In this document: one piece after another, positions 11,478 to 19,912 of the stretch
Position numbering within the stretch: the first letter of the stretch is position 1
How the letters are laid out: every line of letters begins with the position of its first letter
Origin: Pirellulales bacterium
Lineage (GTDB): Bacteria; Planctomycetota; Planctomycetia; Pirellulales; PALSA-1355
Reading direction: 5' to 3'
Assembly: GCA_022844125.1 (NCBI GenBank)
Contig: JALHMI010000002.1
Location: forward strand, 310,001-374,000
Length of the DNA: 64,000 nt
Notes under the pieces: model-generated
The model's database searches: none
Told to the model about the DNA's origin: nothing
What the model saw: only the letters and a program-made list of their open reading frames with translations
Position numbers and translations under genes: made by a program

Positions 11478-12266
11478 ATGGATACTCCGCTAGCCGGCGG
11501 TGCTCAACAGGTTTCAAGCAGTGCGTTCCCACTCGTGGTAGACACGCCTTCCCAATCTTCCCGACCTCGGTACGAGTCTCTGCGCGCCGAAGGTCCGGCC
11601 GTTGTCCCTTCGCTACTGCTGTGCGATTTTGGGCACTTAGCCGACGAGGTGAAGCGGCTGGAGGACGCAGGGGTCCGAGCCCTGCATCTCGACGTGATGG
11701 ACGGGATCTTTGTCCCGAACATCACCTACGGACTGCCGATTGTCGAAGCCGTTCGCCGATCGACCGAGTTACCCATTGAAACGCACCTGATGATTGCCGA
11801 ACCTGCGAAATACCTGCGGCAATTTCGCGAGGCCGGTGCCGATGCGATGACATTCCATTTTGAAGCGGCCCCTGACGCCCGACCGCTGCTCGAGCAGATC
11901 CGCGCGATGGGTGGCGAGGCCGGCTTGGCCATCAATCCCGCGACTCCTGTCGCGGCAATTGAACCAGTCCTGGACGCCTGCGACATTCTGCTAGTGATGA
12001 GCGTCTCTCCAGGTTTCGGCGGACAAAGCTTCGAGCCGTTGGCACTTGAGAAACTTTCGCGACTGCGGGATTTGACTACAAGCGAACAGATTCTGGAGGT
12101 CGATGGCGGTGTGAATGCCAAGACAATCGCTTCGTGCGTTGCCGCAGGCGCGCACTCGCTAATCGTGGGGTCCGCGATCTTCGGACATTCCAATTACTCT
12201 CAGGCGCTCGACGCCCTGGCCGTGGCCATGCGGGTCAGGCCGAACTCGCAGCGCACAACAAGATAA
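11478..12266 (+). CDS. rpe: Ribulose-phosphate 3-epimerase
   Basis: A 262-aa TIM-barrel enzyme of the pentose phosphate and Calvin pathways. Clear family motifs: VPSLLLCDFGHLADEV, the metal-binding HLDVMDGIFVPNITYG, THLMI, MSVSPGFGGQSF (phosphate grip) and VDGGV. The N-terminal about 45 residues before VPSLL are extra compared with the usual 220-230 aa enzyme. ATG 11478 is chosen over a GTG five codons earlier. It is preceded by a 204-bp gap and followed after 26 bp by the phosphatase-fold gene. Confidence 0.93.
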   Translation: MDTPLAGGAQQVSSSAFPLVVDTPSQSSRPRYESLRAEGPAVVPSLLLCDFGHLADEVKRLEDAGVRALHLDVMDGIFVPNITYGLPIVEAVRRSTELPIETHLMIAEPAKYLRQFREAGADAMTFHFEAAPDARPLLEQIRAMGGEAGLAINPATPVAAIEPVLDACDILLVMSVSPGFGGQSFEPLALEKLSRLRDLTTSEQILEVDGGVNAKTIASCVAAGAHSLIVGSAIFGHSNYSQALDALAVAMRVRPNSQRTTR

Positions 12267-12292
12267 GCTTCCCTAAGAGTTAATCACGAAAT

Positions 12293-12877
12293 ATGGTTCA
12301 GATCGTACTGATTCGCCCCGCCGCCACCGACTACGACGAACAGGGGCGGATCGTCGGCGGGCTCGACATTCCGCTTAGCGAACAAGGCGCCCGTGACGTT
12401 GAGCGGATGATCGAGGAACTTCGTCCATTGGGAATTACCGCGATCTACACCGGCCCCTGCAAAAGTGCCTGCCAGACGGCCGAAGGTCTCGCCGACGCAC
12501 TGGATGTGAAGCTGAAGAAGCTCGACGACTTGCGAAATATCGATCATGGGCTGTGGGAAGGCATGCTGATCGAGGACGTCAAACGAAAGCAACCCAAAGT
12601 CTATCGCCAATGGCAGGAGCAGCCGGACATCATTTGCCCTCCCGAGGGTGAAATGTTAGGCGAGGCTCGGGAGCGAGTTCAGGGGGTTCTGGCAAAGCTA
12701 CTCAAAAAGAACACCGTAGGGACTGTGGCCTTGGTGATTCCGGACCCTCTCGCGGGGGTCGTCCAGTGCGAGTTGCTTCGACAGGACATCGGGGTATTCT
12801 GGAAGACGCGTTCCGCCTGCGGAAAATGGGAAGTTATTAACGGCCAGTCGCAAGACGTGGCTGGAGTACATCACTAG
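12293..12877 (+). CDS. Histidine-phosphatase-fold protein with catalytic residues lost
   Basis: A 194-aa protein with the overall order of phosphoglycerate-mutase-like histidine phosphatases: an N-terminal strand, IPLSEQGARD, a QTAEGLA helix, GLWEG and a C-terminal strand. Yet the defining residues are changed. The RHG motif reads R8-P9-A10, so the phospho-accepting His is Pro9; the second His (usually in VSHG) is Asp151 in VIPDP; the second conserved Arg before the QTAE helix is Ser58; and the acidic residue of LREID is Asn82 or Asn-shifted (LRNIDHG). Only Arg8 remains. It is therefore unlikely to be a phosphatase and could bind a ligand or partner. It lies 26 bp after rpe and 108 bp before accD. 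Confidence 0.85.
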   Translation: MVQIVLIRPAATDYDEQGRIVGGLDIPLSEQGARDVERMIEELRPLGITAIYTGPCKSACQTAEGLADALDVKLKKLDDLRNIDHGLWEGMLIEDVKRKQPKVYRQWQEQPDIICPPEGEMLGEARERVQGVLAKLLKKNTVGTVALVIPDPLAGVVQCELLRQDIGVFWKTRSACGKWEVINGQSQDVAGVHH

Positions 12878-12985
12878 AAACTGACTAAATTGCAGCCGTC
12901 GGCGTCTAAGGATTGCCGATGGTGTTTTAAGCACGAAATCGATCCCGGCGCCCCATCACCTTTTTTCGCCGGAAACCTAAGAACT

Positions 12986-13846
12986 ATGTCGACCAGTCCG
13001 ATCGAAACCAACCTGCAAGTCCCTGGCACCCGGCGACCCAAGCGAGGCGTGCCCGAGGGTCTCTGGCAGCGCTGTCCAGGTTGTCAGCAGACAATTTTCC
13101 GCAAGCAGGCCGAGCGTGCCCTGGGTGTTTGCCCGGAGTGCGATTACCACTGGTATGTCTCGGCCCGCGACCGAATCGCCCAAGTGCTCGACGAGGGCAC
13201 CTTTGAAGAGTGGGACGCCGGATTGATGCCGGCCGATCCGCTCGGATTCGTCGACAAGAGCGCTTACGCCGAAAAGCTCAAGAACGAGCAATCACGAACC
13301 GGACTGAATGAAGCTGCGGTGGTCGGTACAGGTATGATCCGCGCCCGCCGTGTGGCGTTTGGCGTCACCGATTCGGCGTTCATCATGGGCAGCATGGGAT
13401 CGGTCGTCGGTGAAAAGCTGACCCGACTGACCGAGCGGGCCACTGCCGATCGCTTGCCGCTGATCATCATCAGTGCTTCGGGCGGCGGCGCCCGGATGCA
13501 CGAGGGGATTCTCTCTCTGATGCAGATGGCAAAGGTTTCTGCGGCGCTTGCCCGTTATGACGCGGCCGGTGGTCTGTTTATCTCGGTTCTTACCAACCCG
13601 ACCATGGGTGGTGTGGCGGCCAGCTTCGCGTCGCTGGGCGACATCATCTTTGCCGAGCCCAAGGCCCTGATCGGATTTGCCGGTCCGCGCACGATTCAAG
13701 CCACGATCAGAATCGAACTTCCCAAGGGTTTTCAGACCAGCGAGTTCCTGCTCGAACACGGTTACATCGACCGGATCGTGCGCCGCTGCGATCTGAAAAG
13801 CGAGATCGCCCGGTCGATCGACTACTGCGGCAAGATGCCACGCTAG
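12986..13846 (+). CDS. accD: Acetyl-CoA carboxylase carboxyltransferase subunit beta
   Basis: A 286-aa protein of fatty-acid synthesis that transfers the carboxyl group from biotin to acetyl-CoA together with AccA. The zinc ribbon is complete (Cys30, Cys33, Cys49, Cys52), followed by the crotonase-like carboxyltransferase core with [37 protein letters not shown] and [16 protein letters not shown], all typical. ATG 12986 gives the usual length; the reading frame runs further up without good starts. accA is not nearby, which is common outside a few lineages. Confidence 0.95.
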   Translation: MSTSPIETNLQVPGTRRPKRGVPEGLWQRCPGCQQTIFRKQAERALGVCPECDYHWYVSARDRIAQVLDEGTFEEWDAGLMPADPLGFVDKSAYAEKLKNEQSRTGLNEAAVVGTGMIRARRVAFGVTDSAFIMGSMGSVVGEKLTRLTERATADRLPLIIISASGGGARMHEGILSLMQMAKVSAALARYDAAGGLFISVLTNPTMGGVAASFASLGDIIFAEPKALIGFAGPRTIQATIRIELPKGFQTSEFLLEHGYIDRIVRRCDLKSEIARSIDYCGKMPR

Positions 13847-13971
13847 TTCGTCTGAGTCGTCCTAACGCTTGCCCGCTTGCGCGCGCCGGCCTACAGTAGC
13901 GCTAGAGGGCCGTCGCTTCAAGTCGCCCCTCAACTTCTCGCAGTTCGCACCGGAACGAGGCGCCACTTCTC

Positions 13972-14832
13972 ATGGGGCTGTTCGATAAGCTCTTCAAGGG
14001 CTCGAAAACGAATCTCAAGACACGTTTTGAGCTGTTACGCGAAGCGATTTCGGGCACGATGTCCACGTTTCACATGGCGCGCGATCGCCACACCAAGCAG
14101 ATCGTGGGCCTCAAGATTCTCGATCGCGAAAAGACCGCGCAACTGGAATCTCGCTTTGTGGGCGTCGACAAACCGAAGGAAGGCGAGATCGCCGTTACAT
14201 TTGAGCATCCGCACATCGTCAAGACGCTCGAGCACGGCATCTCGACAGATAATCAGCAGTTCCTGGTCATGGAATTCCTCGATGGTCCGGGCCTCAATTC
14301 GTTGATCGTGGGTCGCAGCGAGAAGCTCGAAGGCCGACGGATCGAGTTACTCCGCCAGGCGGCCGAGGCTCTCGCCACGGTCCATCGCGCGGGCTACATT
14401 CATCGTGACGTTTGCCCACGAAATTTCGTCGCCAATAAAGACTGCGCGTCGCTGAAGCTGATCGATTTCGGCCTCACTGTCCCGAACAATCCCCCATTCA
14501 CCTCGCCCGGCAACCGCACCGGCACCCCGAATTACATGGCGCCAGAGGTCGTGCGGCGCCGGCCGACGAGCACAAAGCTCGATGTCTTCGCCTTTGGGGT
14601 GACGGCCTTCGAGCTGTGCGCGTTCGAACTCCCGTGGCCGCGTGGGCGGGGTGAAGCAGCAATGACTCACGGCTCGATGGAGCCGGCCGAGTTGCGGAAG
14701 TTCTGTCCGAAGATCGATCCGCGGCTCGAAAAGGTGATTTATGACTGTATCGACGCCGACCCGGACAAACGACCCTCGCTCGATGATTTCTTGAAGGCGA
14801 TCAAAGGCTTGAAGCACGAATTTACCGGCTGA
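13972..14832 (+). CDS. Serine/threonine protein kinase, cytoplasmic, degenerate P-loop
   Basis: A 286-aa Hanks-type kinase without transmembrane segment or sensor domain. Lys48 (VGLKILD), the catalytic loop HRDVCPRNF (Asp146, Asn151), Asp165 of DFG and the APE motif (MAPEV) are present, so catalysis is plausible. The glycine-rich loop is eroded: the segment around residues 24-38 has a single Gly where GxGxxG is expected. The activation loop includes GNRTGTPNYMAPE with Thr residues suitable for phosphorylation. The protein ends right after the kinase domain. The target is unknown; the neighbours accD and an LRR-like lipoprotein give no firm hint. Confidence 0.9.
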   Translation: MGLFDKLFKGSKTNLKTRFELLREAISGTMSTFHMARDRHTKQIVGLKILDREKTAQLESRFVGVDKPKEGEIAVTFEHPHIVKTLEHGISTDNQQFLVMEFLDGPGLNSLIVGRSEKLEGRRIELLRQAAEALATVHRAGYIHRDVCPRNFVANKDCASLKLIDFGLTVPNNPPFTSPGNRTGTPNYMAPEVVRRRPTSTKLDVFAFGVTAFELCAFELPWPRGRGEAAMTHGSMEPAELRKFCPKIDPRLEKVIYDCIDADPDKRPSLDDFLKAIKGLKHEFTG

Positions 14833-14907
14833 ACTGGCGACTCGATGGCCGGCATCCGTAAGCTAGGCTTTTCGACGGGAAGAGCTTCTAACCCGCGGAG
14901 AGAACTA

Positions 14908-15498
14908 ATGCGCCGGTTTGCCCAGCTTGCTGTGATCGTCTGCGTCCTCCTGACTCTCGGCTGTAAAGCTACACCTGAGGAGCAGGCACTCGAGCTCGTG
15001 GCCGCGTACGGCGGAGAAGTTCGGACCGACGCCGGCGGTCAGGTGACGGCCGTCGATCTAAGCGATACGCCCGCCGGAGACGATGTGATTGCCGCGCTGG
15101 GAGTATTTCCCACGATCCGGACGCTCAACTGCACGAACGCTGGGCGAATTTCCGGTCAGGGCTTTTCAGCTTGGTCTTCCGATGCATCAATCGAGTCTCT
15201 ATATCTCGTCAGTACCGCGCTGGACGACGCCGGACTGCATCAGATCGGTCGATTCAGCTCTCTCAAGACGCTCCAACTGGGGCACACTAAGATCACCGAC
15301 GCCGGTCTACCCGCCGTAGATCACCTCTCGAATCTCGAAACCCTTTCGCTGAGCAATACAGCTGTGACCGACGCCGGCCTCATTTCGTTACGTGACTTGC
15401 GCAAGCTCTCGACCCTGATGATTCGCGATACGGGTGCCAGCCCGCGGGGAGTACTGGAACTGCGGCGAATGCTGCCGGAGGCCCGGATCCTGAAGTAG
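14908..15498 (+). CDS. LRR-like lipoprotein
   Basis: A 196-aa exported lipoprotein. The N terminus (MRRFAQLAVIVCVLLTLGC) is a signal peptide with the lipobox LTLGC. After a short linker come leucine-rich-like repeats of about 24 residues: IESLYLVSTALDDAGL, LKTLQLGHTKITDAGL, LETLSLSNTAVTDAGL and LSTLMIRDTG. The repeated TDAGL is typical of planctomycete LRR proteins, which probably mediate protein contacts in the periplasm. ATG 14908 has an upstream CGGAGAG; the longer frame starting 21 codons earlier would bury the signal peptide. It follows the kinase by 75 bp. Confidence 0.8.
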   Translation: MRRFAQLAVIVCVLLTLGCKATPEEQALELVAAYGGEVRTDAGGQVTAVDLSDTPAGDDVIAALGVFPTIRTLNCTNAGRISGQGFSAWSSDASIESLYLVSTALDDAGLHQIGRFSSLKTLQLGHTKITDAGLPAVDHLSNLETLSLSNTAVTDAGLISLRDLRKLSTLMIRDTGASPRGVLELRRMLPEARILK

Positions 15499-15549
15499 CT
15501 GGCCCCCCAAGGCGTCCGGGGGCGAAGAAAACTGACCTCAATTCGTCGC

Positions 15550-15578
15550 TTGCTGGCCTTGGGGACGAGGCTTATACT
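15550..15578 (+). promoter_or_regulatory. Candidate promoter upstream of small basic protein gene
   Basis: TTGCTG (15550-15555) and TATACT (15573-15578) are spaced 17 bp apart, about 150 bp before the ATG at 15729. The -10 matches five of six bases and the -35 three. The long leader is plausible but unproven. Confidence 0.4.
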
Positions 15579-15728
15579 GGCGTTCTTCCACGCTTCCCGA
15601 GACGCCCCCCGGGGTCTTGCTCGCGGTTGCGTGCCGGGCCACGGCGCGCGAGTCAGTAGCCGGCCCGAATCACCGCACACATTTGCCGCGACCTGTATGG
15701 TCTGCAGCTCAGATGAGGTAATTCGAAC

Positions 15729-15968
15729 ATGACGATGGACAAGAGTCTCCGCGTTCGCCGCGGAATGGTACGAAGCCGAAGCGTGCTTACCCGTGCCGAG
15801 CGTCTCGCTCGCCTGCAGGAAGCCGACAAGTGGCAAGAAGGCGGAAGCCCCCTGGGTCTGCCTAAAGTGCGCGTCTACAAGCTTGCCATGAAGAAGAAAA
15901 AGAAGCGCAAGGAAGAAGAAGACGGCGCTACCCCGGACGCGAAGAAGGCCGACGCGAAGAAGAAGTAA
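15729..15968 (+). CDS. PVC small basic protein
   Basis: A 79-aa, strongly basic protein with MDKSLRVRRGMVRSRSVLTR near the N terminus, a conserved GLPKVRVYK in the middle and a Lys-rich tail (KKKKKRKEEE, then AKKADAKKK). I recognise it as the small basic protein family found across Planctomycetes, Verrucomicrobia and Chlamydiae; its biochemical role is unknown, and the charge suggests RNA or ribosome binding. It stands alone between two larger genes with its own candidate promoter, in line with a highly expressed housekeeping protein. Start ATG 15729 is followed by another ATG at codon 3. Confidence 0.85.
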   Translation: MTMDKSLRVRRGMVRSRSVLTRAERLARLQEADKWQEGGSPLGLPKVRVYKLAMKKKKKRKEEEDGATPDAKKADAKKK

Positions 15969-16070
15969 TTGGCAGTGCCCCCGGTCGAATGCGCTATGCC
16001 CAGCGTTTGGTGCGGCACAAGCGACGCGCCGGATTCTCAAGTTGCTCATTGCGCAAACGGTTGAGCCACA

Positions 16071-17342
16071 ATGCGAGTCCGCCTGGAGTATGGCCGCGAC
16101 GGACTCGATGTCGAACTTCCCGACGACCGGGTCGTCCGCTCGCTGGCTTACAAGAACGCTCCGCCGCTGGCCGATCCCGTCGACGAACTCGAGCGACTGC
16201 TCGTTTCTCCAATCGGCGCGATCCCTCTGAGCGAACTGGCTCGCGACCGTCGCGATGTTTGTATTGCGATCTGCGACATCACGCGGCCCGTGCCCAACGA
16301 GTTAATCCTGCGGCCGGTGCTGCGAACGCTTGAAGTCGCGGGTATCGCCCGCGAGAAAATCACGATTCTGGTTGCTACCGGTCTGCACCGGGAAAGCAAG
16401 CCCCACGAGATCGTCGAGATGGTCGGCGCGGAAATCGCCGCGCGCTATCGGATCGAGGATCATCGTGGGCAGGAGATCGACGAACACACCTACCTCGGCG
16501 AAAGTCCGCGCGGTGTACCGATCTGGATCGACTCGCGATACGTGCGAGCGGACCTGAAGATTACGATCGGCTTGATCGAACCGCACCTGATGGCCGGCTT
16601 CTCTGGTGGACGGAAGCTAATCTGTCCCGGGCTGGCCGGACTCGAAACCGTCAAGATCTGGCACGGTCCGGAATTCATCGAGCACCCCTTGGCCGATTGC
16701 GGGCAACTCGACGGCAATCCGGTGCACGAAGAGAACACCTGGATCGCCCGCCGCGCGGGTTGCGATTTCATTGTGAACGTGGTGATCGATGCCCAACGGC
16801 GACCGCTCAAGTTCGTGGCAGGCGACATGGAGCAGGCATTCCTCGAAGGAGTCGAGTTCGTGCGCGGCGTGGTGACTGACACCGTCTCTGAGCCGGTCGA
16901 CGTCGTCGTTACAAGCGCGGCCGGATATCCGCTCGACACGACTTTTTATCAATCGATTAAGGGGATGACCGGTGCGTTGCCGATCGTCAAGCAGGGCGGC
17001 ACAATCGTCGTCGCCGCCAGTTTGACCGAGGGCATCGGCAGCCCCGAGTTTCAGAACCTGTTCGTCGAGCACGCAAGTCTGGAGTCGTTTGTCGCGCGTA
17101 TCCTCGGCAAGGACTACTTCGTTCTCGATCAGTGGCAGCTCGAAGAACTGGCCAAGGTGCGTCGCAAAGCCAAAGTGAAGGTGGTCAGCGATGGGCTGTC
17201 TGCCGAGACACTCAACGGGCTTTTTGTGGAGAGCGCCCCGAGCGTCGAGCTGGCCGTGGCCGATTCGCTGGCAGAATACGGCCCCGACGCGACGATCGCA
17301 GTCATTCCCAAAGGACCGTACGTACTGCCGCGCGTGGAGTAG
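16071..17342 (+). CDS. larA: Nickel-pincer lactate racemase family protein (LarA)
   Basis: A 423-aa LarA homologue. The residues that hold the nickel pincer cofactor in Lactobacillus LarA (His108, His174, Lys184, His200) are all found at a constant offset of two: His106 (ATGLHR), His172 and Lys182 ([13 protein letters not shown]) and His198 (KIWHGP). The enzyme should therefore be able to carry the NPN cofactor. LarA relatives racemise or epimerise many 2-hydroxy acids, including sugar acids, so lactate is not certain. The cofactor genes larB, larC and larE are not in the window. It ends exactly against the convergent FG-GAP gene. Confidence 0.88.
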   Translation: MRVRLEYGRDGLDVELPDDRVVRSLAYKNAPPLADPVDELERLLVSPIGAIPLSELARDRRDVCIAICDITRPVPNELILRPVLRTLEVAGIAREKITILVATGLHRESKPHEIVEMVGAEIAARYRIEDHRGQEIDEHTYLGESPRGVPIWIDSRYVRADLKITIGLIEPHLMAGFSGGRKLICPGLAGLETVKIWHGPEFIEHPLADCGQLDGNPVHEENTWIARRAGCDFIVNVVIDAQRRPLKFVAGDMEQAFLEGVEFVRGVVTDTVSEPVDVVVTSAAGYPLDTTFYQSIKGMTGALPIVKQGGTIVVAASLTEGIGSPEFQNLFVEHASLESFVARILGKDYFVLDQWQLEELAKVRRKAKVKVVSDGLSAETLNGLFVESAPSVELAVADSLAEYGPDATIAVIPKGPYVLPRVE

Positions 17343-18587
17343 TTAATTCTGCGGCTTCGGCTGAGCCTGCTGCCATTCCTCTGCGGTGACAACGCGTTTC
17401 TGGTGCACGAGCACGTGGCCGCCTTTCATGCCGCCCACGACGATATCAGGCAGCTTGTCGCCGTTCACGTCCGTCACGGTCACCTGTCGGCCGATCCCGG
17501 TCTCGGCCGCCGCCAGTTGCGGCACCCAGTCAACTCCCTCTTCGCCACGGACCAGCTTGAACCAGTACACCACGGCGCCTGAATCCCACATAGGACTCTT
17601 GGTGTGATGCGACCAGTAAGTCTTGCCGGTCACAATGTCGCGCAGACCATCTCCGTCGATGTCGACGAGGTTCACGGAATGCGGCTCGCTGAACACGAGC
17701 CCATACCGATTCTCGTCCGGCTTGCTGCCCATGATCAAGTGTTCGCGAAAGCTGACTTTCTCGCCGTCGCGAACTTGCTCGTGCCAGGACAGCCCAAACT
17801 CGTGCGCCGCGAGGCTCGTGATCACATCGCTATCGCCGTCCCCGTCGACGTCGTAGGCGTACATCTCGGCTCCGCCAGGACCTGCGAAGGCGACCTCGTG
17901 CAGCTTCCACTTCGCTTCGCCCGGCGACGCGGGCTGCTCGAACCAGCCATCCTTAGTGATGATGTCGATGCGGCCGTCACCGTTTATGTCACCGGCCCCC
18001 AAACCGTGCCCGAATGGCCGCGGGGCATTGCGCTCCGAGATGTTGTGGAAGGTCCATTTGCTGAGCGGTTTCGACCAGTCGACCGTCGCATAGCCGAAAT
18101 AGCCATCGTGCGTGCAAATAAACTCGGGACGTTCATCCCCCAGAATATCCAGGAGCTGGGGCGATTCGTTGCACACCGAGTCGAGCACCTCATGGCGCTT
18201 CCATAGCTCGTCGAGCTTGCCAGGCTCGGGATTCTCATAGATATAAGCCGGCGTGCCGGGGAAGCCGGCCGTCAGGATGTCATTTCGACCGTCGCCGTTG
18301 AAATCGTATACCCAGGCGAAGAAGCGGTCTGCATACGCTTCGCGCGGTTGAGCGACGGGCTGATAGATCTTGTGCCGCTCTTGAAACTCAGGACCTTTGA
18401 ACCAATACGGTCCATACACCGCGTCGACGACGCCATCTCCGTCGATGTCGCCAGCGCCAGCCCCTTCGGAGTAGTACACGTCGGTGAGCGGGATGACTTG
18501 AAATTCGTGGAGCGTGTATTCAGCAGAAATTGCGGTTTGCGCGAAGCTCACTCCAACCAAAAGCGCTGCCACGGGGAAACGTTTCAT
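17343..18587 (-). CDS. Secreted FG-GAP/VCBS-repeat protein
   Basis: A 414-aa exported protein with a signal peptide (residues 1-22, ending ISA). The rest is a beta-propeller of repeats with calcium-binding loops of the FG-GAP/VCBS type: GDIDGDGVVDAVYG, YDFNGDGRNDILTA, GDINGDGRIDIITK, YDVDGDGDSDVIT, VDIDGDGLRDIVTG and TDVNGDKLPDIVVGG. Such proteins are abundant in planctomycetes and are thought to bind carbohydrate or other proteins outside the cytoplasm. Its last base abuts the end of larA, so the two genes converge with no space. Confidence 0.85.
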   Translation of the reverse strand: MKRFPVAALLVGVSFAQTAISAEYTLHEFQVIPLTDVYYSEGAGAGDIDGDGVVDAVYGPYWFKGPEFQERHKIYQPVAQPREAYADRFFAWVYDFNGDGRNDILTAGFPGTPAYIYENPEPGKLDELWKRHEVLDSVCNESPQLLDILGDERPEFICTHDGYFGYATVDWSKPLSKWTFHNISERNAPRPFGHGLGAGDINGDGRIDIITKDGWFEQPASPGEAKWKLHEVAFAGPGGAEMYAYDVDGDGDSDVITSLAAHEFGLSWHEQVRDGEKVSFREHLIMGSKPDENRYGLVFSEPHSVNLVDIDGDGLRDIVTGKTYWSHHTKSPMWDSGAVVYWFKLVRGEEGVDWVPQLAAAETGIGRQVTVTDVNGDKLPDIVVGGMKGGHVLVHQKRVVTAEEWQQAQPKPQN

Positions 18588-18743
18588 CTCGCTATGCTCC
18601 TGGGTTCGCGTTGGGGTGCGTCCACTCTGTCACGACCGGCGGCCGCTGTCAAAGCGGAGGGCGAAATCCTGGCCTTTTCTGGCTCAGACGCGTTTGACTG
18701 CCGGTCGCGGCAACCTAAGTTTGCCAGGAGCAGTGCGCTTACG

Positions 18744-19721
18744 ATGATCCCCGTCCGCCCCCAGTTTCTGCCATTAGTTGTCGCCCTGCTGTTTGCTGCT
18801 GCGCTCACGGGGGCGGCCAGTGAGCTGCAAGACGGCCAGCGCTACCAAGTGGCCGCAAGATCGTATCAGCAAGCCGACGCTGCCGGCAAGCGGCGGTTCC
18901 TCGAAGACCTGTTGTCCCGCTCCGACGCCGCGATGGCCATTACGGCTAGCGGAGCTCAACTGGAGCGTCTGCGAGACCGCAACCGGGCAATCCTCGACCG
19001 CGCGACCCAAGGACGCGAACTTTCCGACGGTGGGCTCCTGGTACTACTGGCCGAGGTCGACGATCAAGAGCAACGGGCGATCGCCAGGCTGCGGCGCGAC
19101 TTCGCGTTTTCCACGGCCCAGGCGTTCCACGACGATCGCTTCGAGTTCGACAAGTGGCATGATGCCTGGGAGCGAATCGAAGATCGCTATCAACAGGATG
19201 GGCGTCCCTTGGCGTGGCAAAAGCGGATGATCGACTGGCTGGCCCTGGCTTCCGCGCGACAAGCCCAGGTCAGCATTGCCAAGTTGCATCCCGGCAATAG
19301 GACACCCGGCGTGCTGCCACAGAAAGTTCCGCCGCGCGGCGGGGCGACTATCCGGCACTCGGAACTCGAGTCGCGAATCGCCGGCTACAACCTCGCGGTC
19401 TCGCGGCTCTTTTCCGAGTTACATACGAAAGGGGCGTGGAAGGTCGACGGCCTGGGACGCGCGGCCGCCGAGCTCGCAGATCTCTCTACGACGCGCCACG
19501 ACCTGACCCTCTACTGGAAACTCTTGCCGCGCGACGCGCAAGCCCGGCAAACACCACTGCGGTCGCTGGATGACGTGATTCCGCTCCTAGCCCGCAGGAC
19601 GGCCGAACGGCGGCGTGAACTGGAGAAGACCGCCGCCGATTCACCACGGGCGGCCTGGGAACTGCGCCGGCTGGACGAGGTCTCACGCAGGCTGGCAACG
19701 CTAGCTACTCCTCGCAGCTAG
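18744..19721 (+). CDS. Exported protein of unknown function
   Basis: A 325-aa protein starting with a signal peptide (MIPVRPQFLPLVVALLFAAA, cleavage likely after TGAAS). The mature part is rich in Arg, Glu, Leu and Ala, with long predicted helices such as the stretch around RLRRDFAFSTAQAFHDDRFEFDKW and a C-terminal helix full of ARRTAERRRELEK. I recognise no domain. The frame runs 132 codons further upstream, antisense to the FG-GAP gene, but the signal peptide and the gap place the start at ATG 18744. It shares a 156-bp region with the divergent FG-GAP gene. Confidence 0.65.
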   Translation: MIPVRPQFLPLVVALLFAAALTGAASELQDGQRYQVAARSYQQADAAGKRRFLEDLLSRSDAAMAITASGAQLERLRDRNRAILDRATQGRELSDGGLLVLLAEVDDQEQRAIARLRRDFAFSTAQAFHDDRFEFDKWHDAWERIEDRYQQDGRPLAWQKRMIDWLALASARQAQVSIAKLHPGNRTPGVLPQKVPPRGGATIRHSELESRIAGYNLAVSRLFSELHTKGAWKVDGLGRAAAELADLSTTRHDLTLYWKLLPRDAQARQTPLRSLDDVIPLLARRTAERRRELEKTAADSPRAAWELRRLDEVSRRLATLATPRS

Positions 19722-19912
19722 TTTTGATGATTGCATCTGCCGAACGCGAAGTGCCCTTCCCCGCGATCGCGAAGTTTGCTACTTACACCGCCCACTCCGA
19801 GCGGTAGCGCGCTCGGGGCGAGCACGTCTACTCTCAGCTCGACACAACGGCAAGTGATGCCGGACATGTCGCCCAGAGCTCTTTCCAGCACTCGTTCGCG
19901 GACGCAACGAAC

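Noticed and set aside
18625-18652. TTGACA upstream of the FG-GAP gene on minus strand
   Set aside because: Best -10 (CAGAGT) matches only three of six bases.
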